NCBI GenBank assembly: GCA_035998445.1
Contig: DASYHQ010000026.1
Location: 124,001-188,000 of the forward strand
Direction: 5' to 3'
Source: Tepidisphaeraceae bacterium
Lineage (GTDB): Bacteria > Planctomycetota > Phycisphaerae > Tepidisphaerales > Tepidisphaeraceae
DNA length: 64,000 nt
Made by a program: the position numbers and the translations under genes. The notes beneath the pieces are model-generated. The model saw only the letters and a program-made list of their open reading frames with translations, searched no databases and was not told the origin of the DNA. Position 1 is the first letter of the stretch; each line of letters opens with the position of its first letter. Shown here piece by piece: positions 53,743 through 62,835 of this stretch.

Positions 53743-53979
53743 CCAATTCTCCACAATCAACAGGCCAATGTGGATAACATGCGCGATAGGTGTCGCCGTC
53801 GCAACGGAACGTTTGCGAATCGGGCCGTCACCGCTACCATCCCGCCCCGCGCCTGGGATATCCGCAACGAACTGTCAGGCGTTCTCGGACGAAGGTTGCC
53901 GATAGCGGAGGAACACGATGGTGACGTGTGCTGCTCGTCACCGTCCGCACGGGCGTACATCGGCATTCGTCCGGTCCGA

Positions 53980-54117
53980 CCGTGGCATGGGCGTCTCGCC
54001 CATGCGGGTGGACTGGCATGAGAAGGGTGATTGCTGGCCGTTGCGCCGGCCGCACAGTGGCAACAAATGGAGTCGCCCGACCTCATCACACGCATGGGCG
54101 AGACGCCCATGCCACGG
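53980..54117. repeat. Family A palindromic element, copy 3 (138 bp)
   Basis: Left end CCGTGGCATGGGCGTCTCGC, right end GCGAGACGCCCATGCCACGG, exact complements, then a shared GTGGACTGGCATGAGAAG-type core like copy 1. Ends about 90 bp before the next gene. Confidence 0.9.
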
Positions 54118-54204
54118 TAAAGGCCGCCGACGCACCGCCATCACCCGGCCTTGCTGGATGATGAGAACGAGTTCTTTCGCTTACTTACGCAAAAGGTTGT
54201 CTCC

Positions 54205-55392
54205 ATGGGCTTTTCTTCCGGTTCCGTCAGTTTCCGCCGTTTCGCCGTCATGGGCGACAGCCCCACGCGGGTCGAACAGGATCTGCTCGACAAGCTCGAC
54301 GCCCTGGCCCTTCGTCCCGGCGACATCGGCATCCCCGAAGAGGTCGAATACGGCTGGTCGGGTGGGCGGCACATTCTGGATGCCAACTTCACCTTCGAGC
54401 GCAACGTCTTCGCCGACTGCCTGCACTTCGCGCTGCGCGTCGACACCAGCAAGGTGCCCGGCTCGCTCAAGAAGGCCTACACGATCATGGAGGAAGAGGC
54501 CGTCGCCAGCACCAACCCGTCGGGCTTTATCCGCAAGGATCAGAAGCGCGACGTGAAGGACGTGGTCAGCCGGCGGTTGGATGAAGATTTGCGCAGCGGG
54601 CGATTCCGGCGCAGCAAGATCGTGTCGCTGCTGTGGGATTTGCCCAACCAGACGCTCTACGCGTCGGTCGGGGGCAAGACGCAGGAGATGCTGCTGGAGA
54701 TCTTCGAGCGCACGTTCGGCCTCTCCCTGCAACCGCTCAGCAGCGGATCGCTGGCGCTGAAGATGATGGAACCGCAGGGCCGCCGGCGCGATTATGAGGA
54801 CAGCCGCCCCACCCGCTTCGTTTACGGGCCCGAAGGGGAAAGCCAGCACCCCGAGTACCCCTGGACCGCCAAGGGGCCGGAGCCGAAGGATTTCCTGGGC
54901 AACGAGTTCATGCTCTGGCTGATGCACGAGCTGGACGTGAAGAGCGGCACGCTGCAGACGCCGGCCGGTCCGGTGGCGGTGATGATCGACAAATCGCTCG
55001 ACCTCGACTGCGCCTACGGCCAGACGGGTCGCGACGGCCTCCGCGGCGACGGCCCCGCCCGCATGCCCGAGGCCCGCGACGGCCTGCGCAGTGGCAAGAT
55101 CCCGCGCAAGGCCGGCTTGGTGATGGACGCCGCCGGTCACACGTACAGCCTGACCTTGGGGGCCGAGGGATTGGCCGTCGGTAGTGCCAAGCTGCCGGAC
55201 GTAGAGGAAGCCGAGGACGAGCGCGGCGTGTTCGAGGAGCGTATCGGCATGATCCGCGACCTCGCCAAGGGGATCGACGGGCTGTACGAGACGTTTCTCA
55301 AGCTCCGCTGCAACACCGGCTGGGAAGGCGCCACCGGCAACATCCGCCGCTGGATCCAATCCAACGGCAAGCCCGTCGCCGCGGTGGCGTAA
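54205..55392 (+). CDS. Conserved-looking cytoplasmic protein, function unknown
   Basis: 395 residues from the ATG at 54205 with AAAGG 8 bp upstream; the open frame from 54151 lacks a site. No signal peptide or membrane segment. Notable segments are EEVEYGWSGGRHILDANFTF, VFADCLHFALRVDTSKVPGS, SKIVSLLWDLPNQTLYASVG and LGNEFMLWLMHELDVKSGTL. The last two recall RdgC-type recombination-associated proteins, but it is about 90 residues longer than RdgC and I cannot confirm the match. Highly charged, alpha/beta composition. Stands alone between repeat-filled gaps. A nucleic-acid role is a weak guess. Confidence 0.75.
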   Translation: MGFSSGSVSFRRFAVMGDSPTRVEQDLLDKLDALALRPGDIGIPEEVEYGWSGGRHILDANFTFERNVFADCLHFALRVDTSKVPGSLKKAYTIMEEEAVASTNPSGFIRKDQKRDVKDVVSRRLDEDLRSGRFRRSKIVSLLWDLPNQTLYASVGGKTQEMLLEIFERTFGLSLQPLSSGSLALKMMEPQGRRRDYEDSRPTRFVYGPEGESQHPEYPWTAKGPEPKDFLGNEFMLWLMHELDVKSGTLQTPAGPVAVMIDKSLDLDCAYGQTGRDGLRGDGPARMPEARDGLRSGKIPRKAGLVMDAAGHTYSLTLGAEGLAVGSAKLPDVEEAEDERGVFEERIGMIRDLAKGIDGLYETFLKLRCNTGWEGATGNIRRWIQSNGKPVAAVA

Positions 55393-55584
55393 CGGCCGTC
55401 GCCCTCGTTTGCCGCGACGGAGGCGCCTCGACCACCGCCGCCGTCGCCGATCGCTCCCATGCCGGACTGCGCCGAGATTGCGCTCTGCTTCGGCGGCTTA
55501 CGCGATCGCTCCGTTATCCCGCTTGTGCAAACCGGAATCGCGCCCTCGTCGATCTGGAAGCCGCCGGCCTCCTCCAGCAGCTTC

Positions 55585-55764
55585 CTGCAGCGCTGCAGAG
55601 CCTCTGTGCAGCGCTGCAGCGTCCCTCTGCAGTGCTGCAATGCCGCTCTGCAGCGCTGCAACGCCCCTCTGCAGTGCTGCAATGCCGCACTGCAGCGCTG
55701 CAACGCGCCTCTGCAGCGCTGCAACGCCCCTCTGCAGGGCTGCAATGCCCCTCTGCAGTGCTGC
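55585..55764. repeat. 21-bp tandem repeat, about 8.6 copies
   Basis: Units of the form CTGCAGCGCTGCAACGCCCC plus T, in register from 55585 with no gaps, each containing CTGCA twice. Variation alternates: CAGCG/CAACG units against CAGTG/CAATG units. Because 21 is a multiple of 3 and no unit contains a stop, several frames stay open on both strands. One minus-strand frame reads as an AALQRGV-type heptad. No start signal supports translation. Confidence 0.92.
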
Positions 55765-55923
55765 CGGATCGTCCACCTGCCGTTCTTTGGCGCGGTGGCG
55801 GTGCAGTTGGTCTGGACGCTCCACCCCGCCGACCGCCGGTTGATCATCGAGGGCCTCCGCGACGGCCCGATGGGCATCGCCCGGCGCACGCGCGGGGCGA
55901 CGAACGGAGGGACGGCAGCGGAT

Positions 55924-56187
55924 TAAACCGCCAAGGACGCCAAGGACGCCAAGGGAAGAAGAGGCGAATCAACGCGACGTGTCCGCTCCGACCGTGGCAT
56001 GGCGCCAGAGCCCATGCTCGTGGTGGGGCCGGAAGACAGCATTGGTTGCAGCGGCTTGGTCGGCGCAGCAGCCAACAAATGAGATTCCTCCTTCCAGTCC
56101 ACACGCAGGGGCTCTGGCGCCATGCCACGGTTGGAGCACCTTCCCCGCTTCAACTTGGCGTCCTTGGCGTCCTTGGCGGTTTAACTT
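55924..56187. repeat. Nested repeats: family D arms enclosing family A copy 4
   Basis: TTAAACCGCCAAGGACGCCA (55924) and its mirror TTGGCGTCCTTGGCGGTTTA (56163) enclose the family A element at 55992-56130. The arrangement D-A-D' mirrors the D-C-C'-D' block at 53529. Confidence 0.85.
55992..56130. repeat. Family A palindromic element, copy 4 (139 bp), altered ends
   Basis: Left end CCGTGGCATGGCGCCAGAGC and right end GCTCTGGCGCCATGCCACGG are exact complements, although both differ from the GGCGTCTCGCC form of copies 2 and 3. The core matches copy 1 on the opposite strand. Confidence 0.9.
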
Positions 56188-56352
56188 CTTCCATGTTTTC
56201 CCCTTCCCGCGAACCCATCTGGCCTATCGAACGTCTACATTTTCTAACTTGTCGCGTTTGATCTGACCGATGTGCTGTGATAGCTTCGAACCGGCTGGAC
56301 AAGGATGTCCGACCCGAACGCTTTTCGTAGTCCATTGGGAAAGGACGTCCCG

Positions 56353-57816
56353 ATGCACCTGCACACGCTGCTGTCGCAGCTTCGCCCCCGCCCATCCGTG
56401 GCGGGCGTTCCCAACCTGATCATCACCGGCATTGCCGACGACAGCCGCCTGGTTGCGTCGGGCAACCTCTTCGTCGCGCGAACCGGCGTGAAGGCCGACG
56501 GGGCCGCCTTCGTGCGCGACGCGCAGACCAAGGGAGCCGTGGCCTGCGTGGTGGCGGCAAAGATCGACAACTGCCCGCTGCCGCAGATCGTCGTGAAGGA
56601 CCCTGCCGCCGCGGTGTCGCACCTGGCGCACGCGTTTTACGAGCACCCGACCGACGCCGTGCGCGTGGTGGGCGTGACGGGGACGAACGGCAAGACGACG
56701 ACCACGTATATCATCCGCCACCTTTTAAGCTCGGTGCGGACGCGGTGTGGGATGGTCGGCACCGTCGAGATCGACGACGGCCGCGCCCGCCGCGAGGCCA
56801 CCATGACCACGCCCGGCGCGGTCGAACTGGCGGGCCTGTTCGCCTCCATGCGCGACAAGGGTTGCCGGGCGGCGGCCATCGAGACCAGCAGTCACGCCCT
56901 CGTGCAGGGTCGCGGCGCCGCCATCCGATACGCCGGGGCGGGGTTCACCAATCTCACCGGCGACCACCTCGACTACCACGGCACGATGGAGAACTACGCC
57001 GCCGCCAAGGCGACGCTGTTCGCGGCTCTGGAGCCCGACGCCGTCGCGGTCATCAATGGGGACGACAAGTGGTCGGACCGCATGATCCAGGACTGCCCGG
57101 CCCGCATCTTCCGCTTCGGCTTCGGCAAGAACGCCGACTACCGCGCCAAGGACGTCGAGATCACCGCGACCGGCAGCAACTTCACGCTCTGCACGCCGGA
57201 TGGCAAGGCCAACGTGTCGATGGGCCTGATCGGCAAGCACAACATTGAAAACGTCCTGCTGGCCGCTGCCTTGTGCGGCGAGGTGTACGGCCTGAGCGTC
57301 CAGCAGCTCGCCAACGGTTTGAAGACCGCCGCCGGCGCGCCGGGCCGGTTGCAGGTCGTCCGCACGGGCCAACCGTTCGCGGTGCTGGTCGACTACGCCC
57401 ACACGGACGACGCGCTCGACAACGTCCTGTCCGCCCTTCGCCCCTTAACGCGCGGCAAACTCCGCGTCCTGTTCGGCTGCGGCGGCGACCGCGACACCAC
57501 CAAGCGCCCCCGCATGGCCCGCACCGCCGAGCGGTTGGCCGACGCCGTCTATATCACCAGCGACAACCCGCGCACCGAGCAACCGCAGGGCATTCTGGAT
57601 CAGATCTGCTGCGGGCTGACCGACCGGGCCAAGGCCATCGTCGAGATCGACCGCCGCGCGGCCATCGAGCGCATCCTGGCGGATGCGCAAGCCGGCGACG
57701 TGGTCCTGCTGGCGGGCAAGGGGCACGAGAACTACCAGATCGTCGGAACCGAAAAACACCACTTCGATGATGTCGAGGAAGCCCTGCGGGCCCTGAAGGG
57801 AAAGGTGGCGGCGTAA
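56353..57816 (+). CDS. murE: UDP-MurNAc-L-Ala-D-Glu:meso-diaminopimelate ligase
   Basis: 487 residues from the ATG at 56353 with AAAGGA 8-9 bp upstream (the frame is open from 56305). ATP-binding GVTGTNGKTTTTY near 110, the carbamylated-Lys and substrate loop region (TTPGAVELAG, ETSSHALVQGR), VDYAHTDDALDNVL, and the amino-acid-selecting motif DNPRTEQP near 403. The DNPR form selects meso-diaminopimelate, so this organism makes DAP-type peptidoglycan. First gene of the cell-wall cluster, preceded by a repeat-rich gap. Confidence 0.96.
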   Translation: MHLHTLLSQLRPRPSVAGVPNLIITGIADDSRLVASGNLFVARTGVKADGAAFVRDAQTKGAVACVVAAKIDNCPLPQIVVKDPAAAVSHLAHAFYEHPTDAVRVVGVTGTNGKTTTTYIIRHLLSSVRTRCGMVGTVEIDDGRARREATMTTPGAVELAGLFASMRDKGCRAAAIETSSHALVQGRGAAIRYAGAGFTNLTGDHLDYHGTMENYAAAKATLFAALEPDAVAVINGDDKWSDRMIQDCPARIFRFGFGKNADYRAKDVEITATGSNFTLCTPDGKANVSMGLIGKHNIENVLLAAALCGEVYGLSVQQLANGLKTAAGAPGRLQVVRTGQPFAVLVDYAHTDDALDNVLSALRPLTRGKLRVLFGCGGDRDTTKRPRMARTAERLADAVYITSDNPRTEQPQGILDQICCGLTDRAKAIVEIDRRAAIERILADAQAGDVVLLAGKGHENYQIVGTEKHHFDDVEEALRALKGKVAA

Positions 57817-57828
57817 GGCCCCGCTTCT

Positions 57829-58060
57829 GTAGGACAGGCATTCCTGCCTGTCTCTCAGGGCGTCCTCCTCTCCCCCCGTATTCGGTGGAGAAGAAGCGGT
57901 TGAACCGCAGAGGACACAGAGCACACAGAGGCAGACACGGAGAAGACGCCTCTGATTGGGATTTGGTCATTGGTGCTTTGTTTGGCATTGGGGCTTGGGA
58001 TTTTGGTTTTCAGAGAGACCGGGGGAGACACAGACAAGAATGTCTGTGCCACAGAAGAGA
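57829..58060. repeat. Family B ends around other repeat fragments, murE-murF gap
   Basis: GTAGGACAGGCATTCCTGCC at 57829 and an altered mirror arm GACACAGACAAGAATGTCTG at 58026 enclose a GAACCGCAGAGGACACAGAG-type arm and a fragment related to the GGTCATTGG repeat at 59585. Fills the 282-bp gap between murE and murF. Confidence 0.7.
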
Positions 58061-58098
58061 GAATCTAAGGCTGGCATGGAAGCCAGCCGGGGAGCGAT

Positions 58099-59505
58099 GT
58101 GAAGGCGTTAACATTACAGCAGATCAGGCAGGCCGTCGGTGGCCGTGCCTTGTCGACGCTGCCCAAGCAGTCGCCTCCCATCACCGCCGTCTGCACCGAC
58201 ACGCGCCGCATGGAGCCATCGTCGCTCTTCATCGCGCTGCGCGGCGACAACTACAACGCCAACAACTTCATCCCCCAGGCGGCCGCCGGTGGCGCGATCG
58301 CGGCGCTGGTGGAGGAGATCCCCGACGTCTCGCTGCCGAACGTGCATTTGATCAAGGTCGACAACACGCGCACGGCGCTCGGTAAGCTGGCGACCTACGT
58401 CCGCAAGGGCCTGAAGAGCAAGGTGATCGCCGTCGCCGGCAGCAACGGGAAGACGTCGACCAAGCACCTGATTCACGCGGCGCTGTCGGGCAAGTTGGAC
58501 GGGTCGATCTCGCCCAAGAGCTACAACAACGACATCGGCGTGCCACTGACGATATTGCCGGCCAACCCGACGCAGGACTACCTCGTGCTGGAGATGGGCA
58601 CGAACCATCACGGTGAGATCAAGGTGCTGTCGGACATGGCCCTGCCCGACATCGCCGTCATCACCAACGTGGGGGCCGAACATCTGGAAGGCCTCGACGA
58701 TCTGATGGGCGTGCGGCGAGAGAACGCCAACATCGTGTCGGGCTTAAACCCGCGCGGCTGTTTGATCGTCAACGGCGACGACCGTGAACTGGTCGCCGCT
58801 GTGCAGCACTACGAGGGGACGATCGTTACCTTTGGCTTTGGCGAGCACAACGACCTGTTCGCGACCGACGTCGAATGGGACCACGCCGGCACGCGCTTCA
58901 ACCTGAACGGTAGCCGCCGCACGGTGACGGTGCCGATGATCGGCCGTCACAGCGCCGCCAACGCGCTGGCAGCGTTGGCCGTCGCGCGGCGCGTGGGCGT
59001 GAGCGAGGAAGAGGCGATCGCGGACCTGGCGCACTCTTCCGGCCCGGACATGCGCATGCAGCGGCACGAGCTGGGCACGCTGACGCTCATCAACGACGCC
59101 TACAACGCCAACCCCAACAGCATGCGCGCCGCGTTGGAAACCGTCGCCGGCCTGCCCGCCAGCGGGCGGCGGGTGGCGATTCTTGGCGACATGCGCGAGC
59201 TGGGCGACGCCGCCGAGCGGTACCATCGCGAGCTTGGCGCATTCGTGGCCGAGTGTAAGTTCGACCTGCTGCTGTGCGTCGGCGCCGACGCCAAGCTCTA
59301 CGCCGACGCCGCCCGCACCGCCGGCATGCCGGAACAATCGATCCACCACTACGGCGACGCCAAGCAACTGGCCGGCGACGTGGCGCAGCACATCCGCAAG
59401 AACGACCTCGTACTTCTGAAAGCCTCCCGCAGCGTGCGGTTGGAGGAGGTCGCCAAGGTCCTGCTGCACGGTGAAGAACGCGGCACGCGGATGGCGGCAG
59501 GATGA
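58099..59505 (+). CDS. murF: UDP-MurNAc-tripeptide:D-Ala-D-Ala ligase
   Basis: 468 residues from a GTG at 58099, with GGGGAG 5 bp upstream (the ATG two bases before it is out of frame). N-terminal substrate domain CTDTRRMEPSSLFIALRGDN, ATP loop VIAVAGSNGKTSTKHLI near 113, SPKSYNNDIGVPLTIL, LEMGTNHHGEI, HNxxNALAA-type segment RHSAANALAALA and TLINDAYNANPNSMRAAL. It completes the UDP-MurNAc-pentapeptide in the cytoplasm, the substrate of MraY encoded next. Confidence 0.96.
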   Translation: MKALTLQQIRQAVGGRALSTLPKQSPPITAVCTDTRRMEPSSLFIALRGDNYNANNFIPQAAAGGAIAALVEEIPDVSLPNVHLIKVDNTRTALGKLATYVRKGLKSKVIAVAGSNGKTSTKHLIHAALSGKLDGSISPKSYNNDIGVPLTILPANPTQDYLVLEMGTNHHGEIKVLSDMALPDIAVITNVGAEHLEGLDDLMGVRRENANIVSGLNPRGCLIVNGDDRELVAAVQHYEGTIVTFGFGEHNDLFATDVEWDHAGTRFNLNGSRRTVTVPMIGRHSAANALAALAVARRVGVSEEEAIADLAHSSGPDMRMQRHELGTLTLINDAYNANPNSMRAALETVAGLPASGRRVAILGDMRELGDAAERYHRELGAFVAECKFDLLLCVGADAKLYADAARTAGMPEQSIHHYGDAKQLAGDVAQHIRKNDLVLLKASRSVRLEEVAKVLLHGEERGTRMAAG

Positions 59506-59519
59506 GGTTGGAATCCGGT

Positions 59520-59774
59520 TCCCTCTCCCGGTACTCCGGGAGTGGGTTAGGGTGAGGGTGATTTCGATTTGCAAGCGAATTGACAATGACCAATTCCCAA
59601 ACCCGAATGACCAATGAATGTCCAAGCACTAATGCCCAATGAAGATGCGTCTTTGGGCATTGGTCATTGGGATTTCATTGGTCATTCGGGTTTGGGAATT
59701 GGTCATTCCTCTCCGCGACGCTTGTCATTCGACATCACCCTCACCCAGCCTCTCCCGGAGTACCGGGAGAGGGG
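59520..59774. repeat. Family C pair enclosing a long inverted repeat (family E), murF-mraY gap
   Basis: CCCTCTCCCGGTACTCCGGG (59521) and CCTCTCCCGGAGTACCGGGA (59751) are complementary outer arms. Inside, AATGACCAATTCCCAAACCC (59585) mirrors GGGTTTGGGAATTGGTCATT (59688) with a further ATTGGTCATT repeat between. The outer tip changed from GTACGCC of copy 1 to GTACTCC on both arms. Confidence 0.85.
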
Positions 59775-59840
59775 CCGGATTGCGCCGGCCACATGTTAAC
59801 TGTTCGACGATGCTCTTCGTAATTGTTAGGTTCTCCCCCC

Positions 59841-60983
59841 ATGCTCTACTGGCTCGCCGAACGGTTTGAACTATGGCTGGAAGCCCACGGCCTCGGGTTC
59901 TTTCGCGTCTTTACCTTCCCCACGTTCCAATCCGTCGTCGCGGTCATCACGAGCTTTCTGATCGTTATTTTCGCCGGCCCTACCGTCATCAGTTGGCTGC
60001 GTCGGCAGAAGATCGGCGACCTCGCCACGTTCGACCAGGCCGAGATCGACGCGCTCATGGCGAGCAAGAAAGGCACGCCCACGATGGGTGGCCTGTTGAT
60101 TGTCACGGCAATCGCCGGCACCACATTGCTGCTGGCCGACTTGACGAACTTCTACGTTGGTATGGCGCTCGTCTGCCTGATCTGGCTCGGCGGTGTCGGC
60201 GCCGCCGACGATTGGCTGAAGCTGACCGCCGGCCGGCGCGCCGGTAGCCGCGTGGGGCTCACCAGCTTGGAAAAACTGCTGTTTCAGGTCGGTTTGGGCG
60301 TGCTTCTATCCGTTTTCACCTATTACTACGGCCACCAACTTCCCGACACCAGCAAGCTGTACATCCCGTTCATCAAAGACCCGATCCTGCAGATGTCACT
60401 GCCGATGTTCGTGCTCGTGGGCACGCTGGTGATGACCGGCACAAGCAACGCCGTGAACCTGACCGACGGTCTCGACGGCCTGGCCGCGGGCTGCGTGGCG
60501 ATCGCGAGCTTCACGTTCCTCGTCCTGGCGCTGATCGTCGGCGACTACTACCTCGCGCCGTTCCTGAAGATGCCCCACATCATGCCCGCCGGCCAGATGG
60601 CGGTGCTGGCGGGGTCGATGGCCGGCGCGTGCCTGGGCTTCCTCTGGTTCAACTGCAACCCCGCCCGCGTCTTCATGGGCGACACCGGCTCGCTGGCGCT
60701 GGGCGGCCTGCTGGGCTACATCGCGATCGTCGTCCGCCACGAATTGGTCCTGTTCCTCGTCGGCGGCATCTTCGTCGCCGAGGCGGTGTCGGTGATGATG
60801 CAGGTGAGCTACTTCAAGTACACCCGCAAGCGCTTCGGTGAAGGCCGGCGCATCTTCCTGATGTCCCCGCTGCACCACCACTTCCAGCGCAAGGGTTGGA
60901 CGGAAACCCAGGTTGTCACCCGCTTCTGGCTGGTGGGCGCCATGCTGGCCATGCTGTCGCTGGCGACGGTGAAGCTGCGCTAA
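59841..60983 (+). CDS. mraY: Phospho-MurNAc-pentapeptide transferase
   Basis: 380 residues from the ATG at 59841 (MLYWLAERFELWLEA). About ten membrane helices. Catalytic and UDP-binding motifs: KKGTPTMGGLLI, GAADDWLKL (Asp-Asp) near 121, NLTDGLDGLAAG near 205, FMGDTGSLALGG near 279, and SPLHHHFQRKGW near 343. It transfers phospho-MurNAc-pentapeptide to undecaprenyl phosphate, forming lipid I at the inner membrane. Length and layout are standard. In most bacteria murD follows directly; here a 468-bp gap of repeats separates it from ftsW. Confidence 0.97.
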   Translation: MLYWLAERFELWLEAHGLGFFRVFTFPTFQSVVAVITSFLIVIFAGPTVISWLRRQKIGDLATFDQAEIDALMASKKGTPTMGGLLIVTAIAGTTLLLADLTNFYVGMALVCLIWLGGVGAADDWLKLTAGRRAGSRVGLTSLEKLLFQVGLGVLLSVFTYYYGHQLPDTSKLYIPFIKDPILQMSLPMFVLVGTLVMTGTSNAVNLTDGLDGLAAGCVAIASFTFLVLALIVGDYYLAPFLKMPHIMPAGQMAVLAGSMAGACLGFLWFNCNPARVFMGDTGSLALGGLLGYIAIVVRHELVLFLVGGIFVAEAVSVMMQVSYFKYTRKRFGEGRRIFLMSPLHHHFQRKGWTETQVVTRFWLVGAMLAMLSLATVKLR

Positions 60984-61451
60984 ACCGCCGATGCTACTCG
61001 CTTCTGTAGGACAGGCATTCCTGCCTGTCTCTCCCCCCGTCTTCGCTGCGCAACGAGTCATCGAAGAGACACGAAGGCGCGAAGATCGCGAAGCAGGACG
61101 CGAAGGGCAACCGGGCCCGTCGCGGCGGTCTGGGTAAGCCGAAACCCGAAAACATGCACCATTCTGCACCATTCTGCACCATTGGGTGAGCGGGGAAGAG
61201 CCAGGTCTGGTCCCGCGAGTCGCCTACTCGGTTCTCAAAGAGCATGCTGTCCAACTCTACGCTCGCGCTGCGCGTTTGACGTGGATGGGGCGCAACGCCC
61301 TTCGCGCCTCTTCGCGTCCTCACCTTCGCGACCTTCGCGTCAAAAAACTTCCTCCTTCCGCAGGACGGAAGACGGGGGAGAGCGGAGGGAGAGACAGGCA
61401 GGAATGCCTGTCCTACAGAAGATGAGGGTAATCGTCCGATAACGCTTTTGT
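60984..61451. repeat. Nested family B and F repeats at the expected murD position
   Basis: Outer family B arms: CTTCTGTAGGACAGGCATTC at 61001 and the mirror ending CTGTCCTACAGAAG at 61420. Inner family F arms: GAAGAGACACGAAGGCGCGA near 61064 and CTTCGCGCCTCTTCGCGTCC near 61299. TGCACCATTC is repeated three times in tandem near 61154-61184. No frame in the gap shows Mur-ligase motifs, so there is no murD remnant that I can recognise. Confidence 0.8.
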
Positions 61452-62651
61452 ATGGATGCCTGCATCTACCGCCTGCGCCTCCGCGACATCCTCGCCATCT
61501 GCGTGATCGCATTGCTGTTGTTCGGCGTGATCATGGTGCAGTCGGCGGCCACGAACATCACCGGGGACCTGGGATGGGAGTGGACGCAGCGCGGCACGCG
61601 GCACCTCATTTACGCCGTCGTCGCGATCGCGACGTTCTTCATCATCGGGCACATGGATTACGCCAGCTTGTTGCGAAGGCGCGACAGCGTCTTCCGCGCC
61701 CCCGTGCTCTGGCTGGCGGCGCTGGCGGCGATCGCGTGCGTGCTCGTGCTGGTGCCGGGGATCGGCAAAGAGGTCAACGGCGCCCGCCGCTGGCTGGCGC
61801 TGGGGCCGGTGCAGGTGCAACCGTCGGAAATGGCCAAGTGGGCCACGGTGCTGCTGCTGTCGTACTGGCTCACACACCGGCCGGTGAACACGGAACGATT
61901 CTTCGGCTTCCTCTGCACATTACTGCCCATCGGGGCGCTGTGCCTACTGGTCGTCATTCAGGACTTCGGCACCGCGGCGTTGATCGCGGTCTGTTCGCTC
62001 ACGATGCTGCTGGCCGGGCGGGTGAAGTGGTGGCATTTGGCGATCGTTATGCCACCGGTGCTGGGGGCGGCGTTCTGGTTCGTGTATCACAAGGAATATC
62101 GCTGGAAGCGCATGACCTCGTTCCTCGACCCCTACGCCAGCCCGCAGGGCGAGGGCTACCACATGATCCAGTCGCTGCTGAGCTTCAGCACCGGCGGCAT
62201 CCTCGGCAAGGGGCTTGGCAACGGCATCCAAAAGCTCGGCTATCTGCCGGAGGACACCACCGATTTCATCTTCGCCGTGATATGTGAAGAATTGGGCCTG
62301 TTCGGCGCGCTGCTGACGGTCGTACTGTACCTGGGCATCGTGTACGTCGCCTGGCAGACGGTGAAGCAGAAGCGGGATGACCTCGGCCGGATGCTGGCGT
62401 TCGGGATTTCGACGATGCTGACGCTGCAGGCGGTCATCAACATCGCCGTCGCCACGGTCAGCGTGCCGACGAAGGGGCTGTCGCTGCCGCTCATCAGCGC
62501 CGGTGGCAGCGGATTGGTCATCACCTGCGCGGCCCTCGGATTGCTCTACAGCGTCACCCGCACCAGCCCCGACGAATCGCCGGAGCGCACCCGACTCGCG
62601 GACGATGGGTACAAGATGGAACAACCGCAAGAATCGAAGCGGGCGGCGTAG
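61452..62651 (+). CDS. ftsW: SEDS-family septal peptidoglycan polymerase
   Basis: 399 residues, about ten membrane helices. SEDS motifs: NGARRWLALGPVQVQPSEMA (NGARRW...Q.SE.aK), VIQDFGTAALI, RMTSFLDPYASPQGEGYHMI, KLGYLPEDTTDFIFAVICEE (LPE..tDFifa...EE), and KGLSLPLISAGGSGL. The periplasmic catalytic Asp is in the first loop group. It polymerises lipid II during division or growth. Its presence with mraY and murG indicates an active peptidoglycan pathway. The C-terminal tail is Arg/Glu/Ser rich. Confidence 0.94.
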   Translation: MDACIYRLRLRDILAICVIALLLFGVIMVQSAATNITGDLGWEWTQRGTRHLIYAVVAIATFFIIGHMDYASLLRRRDSVFRAPVLWLAALAAIACVLVLVPGIGKEVNGARRWLALGPVQVQPSEMAKWATVLLLSYWLTHRPVNTERFFGFLCTLLPIGALCLLVVIQDFGTAALIAVCSLTMLLAGRVKWWHLAIVMPPVLGAAFWFVYHKEYRWKRMTSFLDPYASPQGEGYHMIQSLLSFSTGGILGKGLGNGIQKLGYLPEDTTDFIFAVICEELGLFGALLTVVLYLGIVYVAWQTVKQKRDDLGRMLAFGISTMLTLQAVINIAVATVSVPTKGLSLPLISAGGSGLVITCAALGLLYSVTRTSPDESPERTRLADDGYKMEQPQESKRAA

Positions 62652-62822
62652 AAGAATGGAAGAGACGCGAAGGCGCGAAGGAGGACGCGAAGAAACGCGA
62701 AGGTAAAACAGGGTGGAAAGTTTTGCCCCCTATCCGACGTTACACTGACGAATGATGAACTGATCCATTAAATTGAACTTCGCGATCCTTCGCGTCCTCC
62801 TTCGCGCCTTCGCGTCTCTTGC
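62652..62822. repeat. Family F inverted-repeat pair, ftsW-murG gap
   Basis: GAAGAGACGCGAAGGCGCGA at 62659 and the mirror TCGCGCCTTCGCGTCTCTTG near 62803. The pair ends 14 bp before the murG start, so the repeat probably lies in the murG leader and could affect its translation. Confidence 0.8.
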
Positions 62823-62835
62823 TCTCCAAAGAACC

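Noticed and set aside
55585-55764. CRISPR array
   Set aside because: The units are contiguous 21-mers with no spacers between them and no cas genes nearby.
55459-55926. 155-residue cysteine-rich protein with LQRCNAP repeats
   Set aside because: Several other frames over the same tandem array are equally open, there is no ribosome-binding site, and the repeat lacks stops in most frames by construction.
60984-61451. Decayed murD
   Set aside because: No Mur-ligase phrase (ATP loop or substrate motif) in any frame; the gap is explained by nested repeats.
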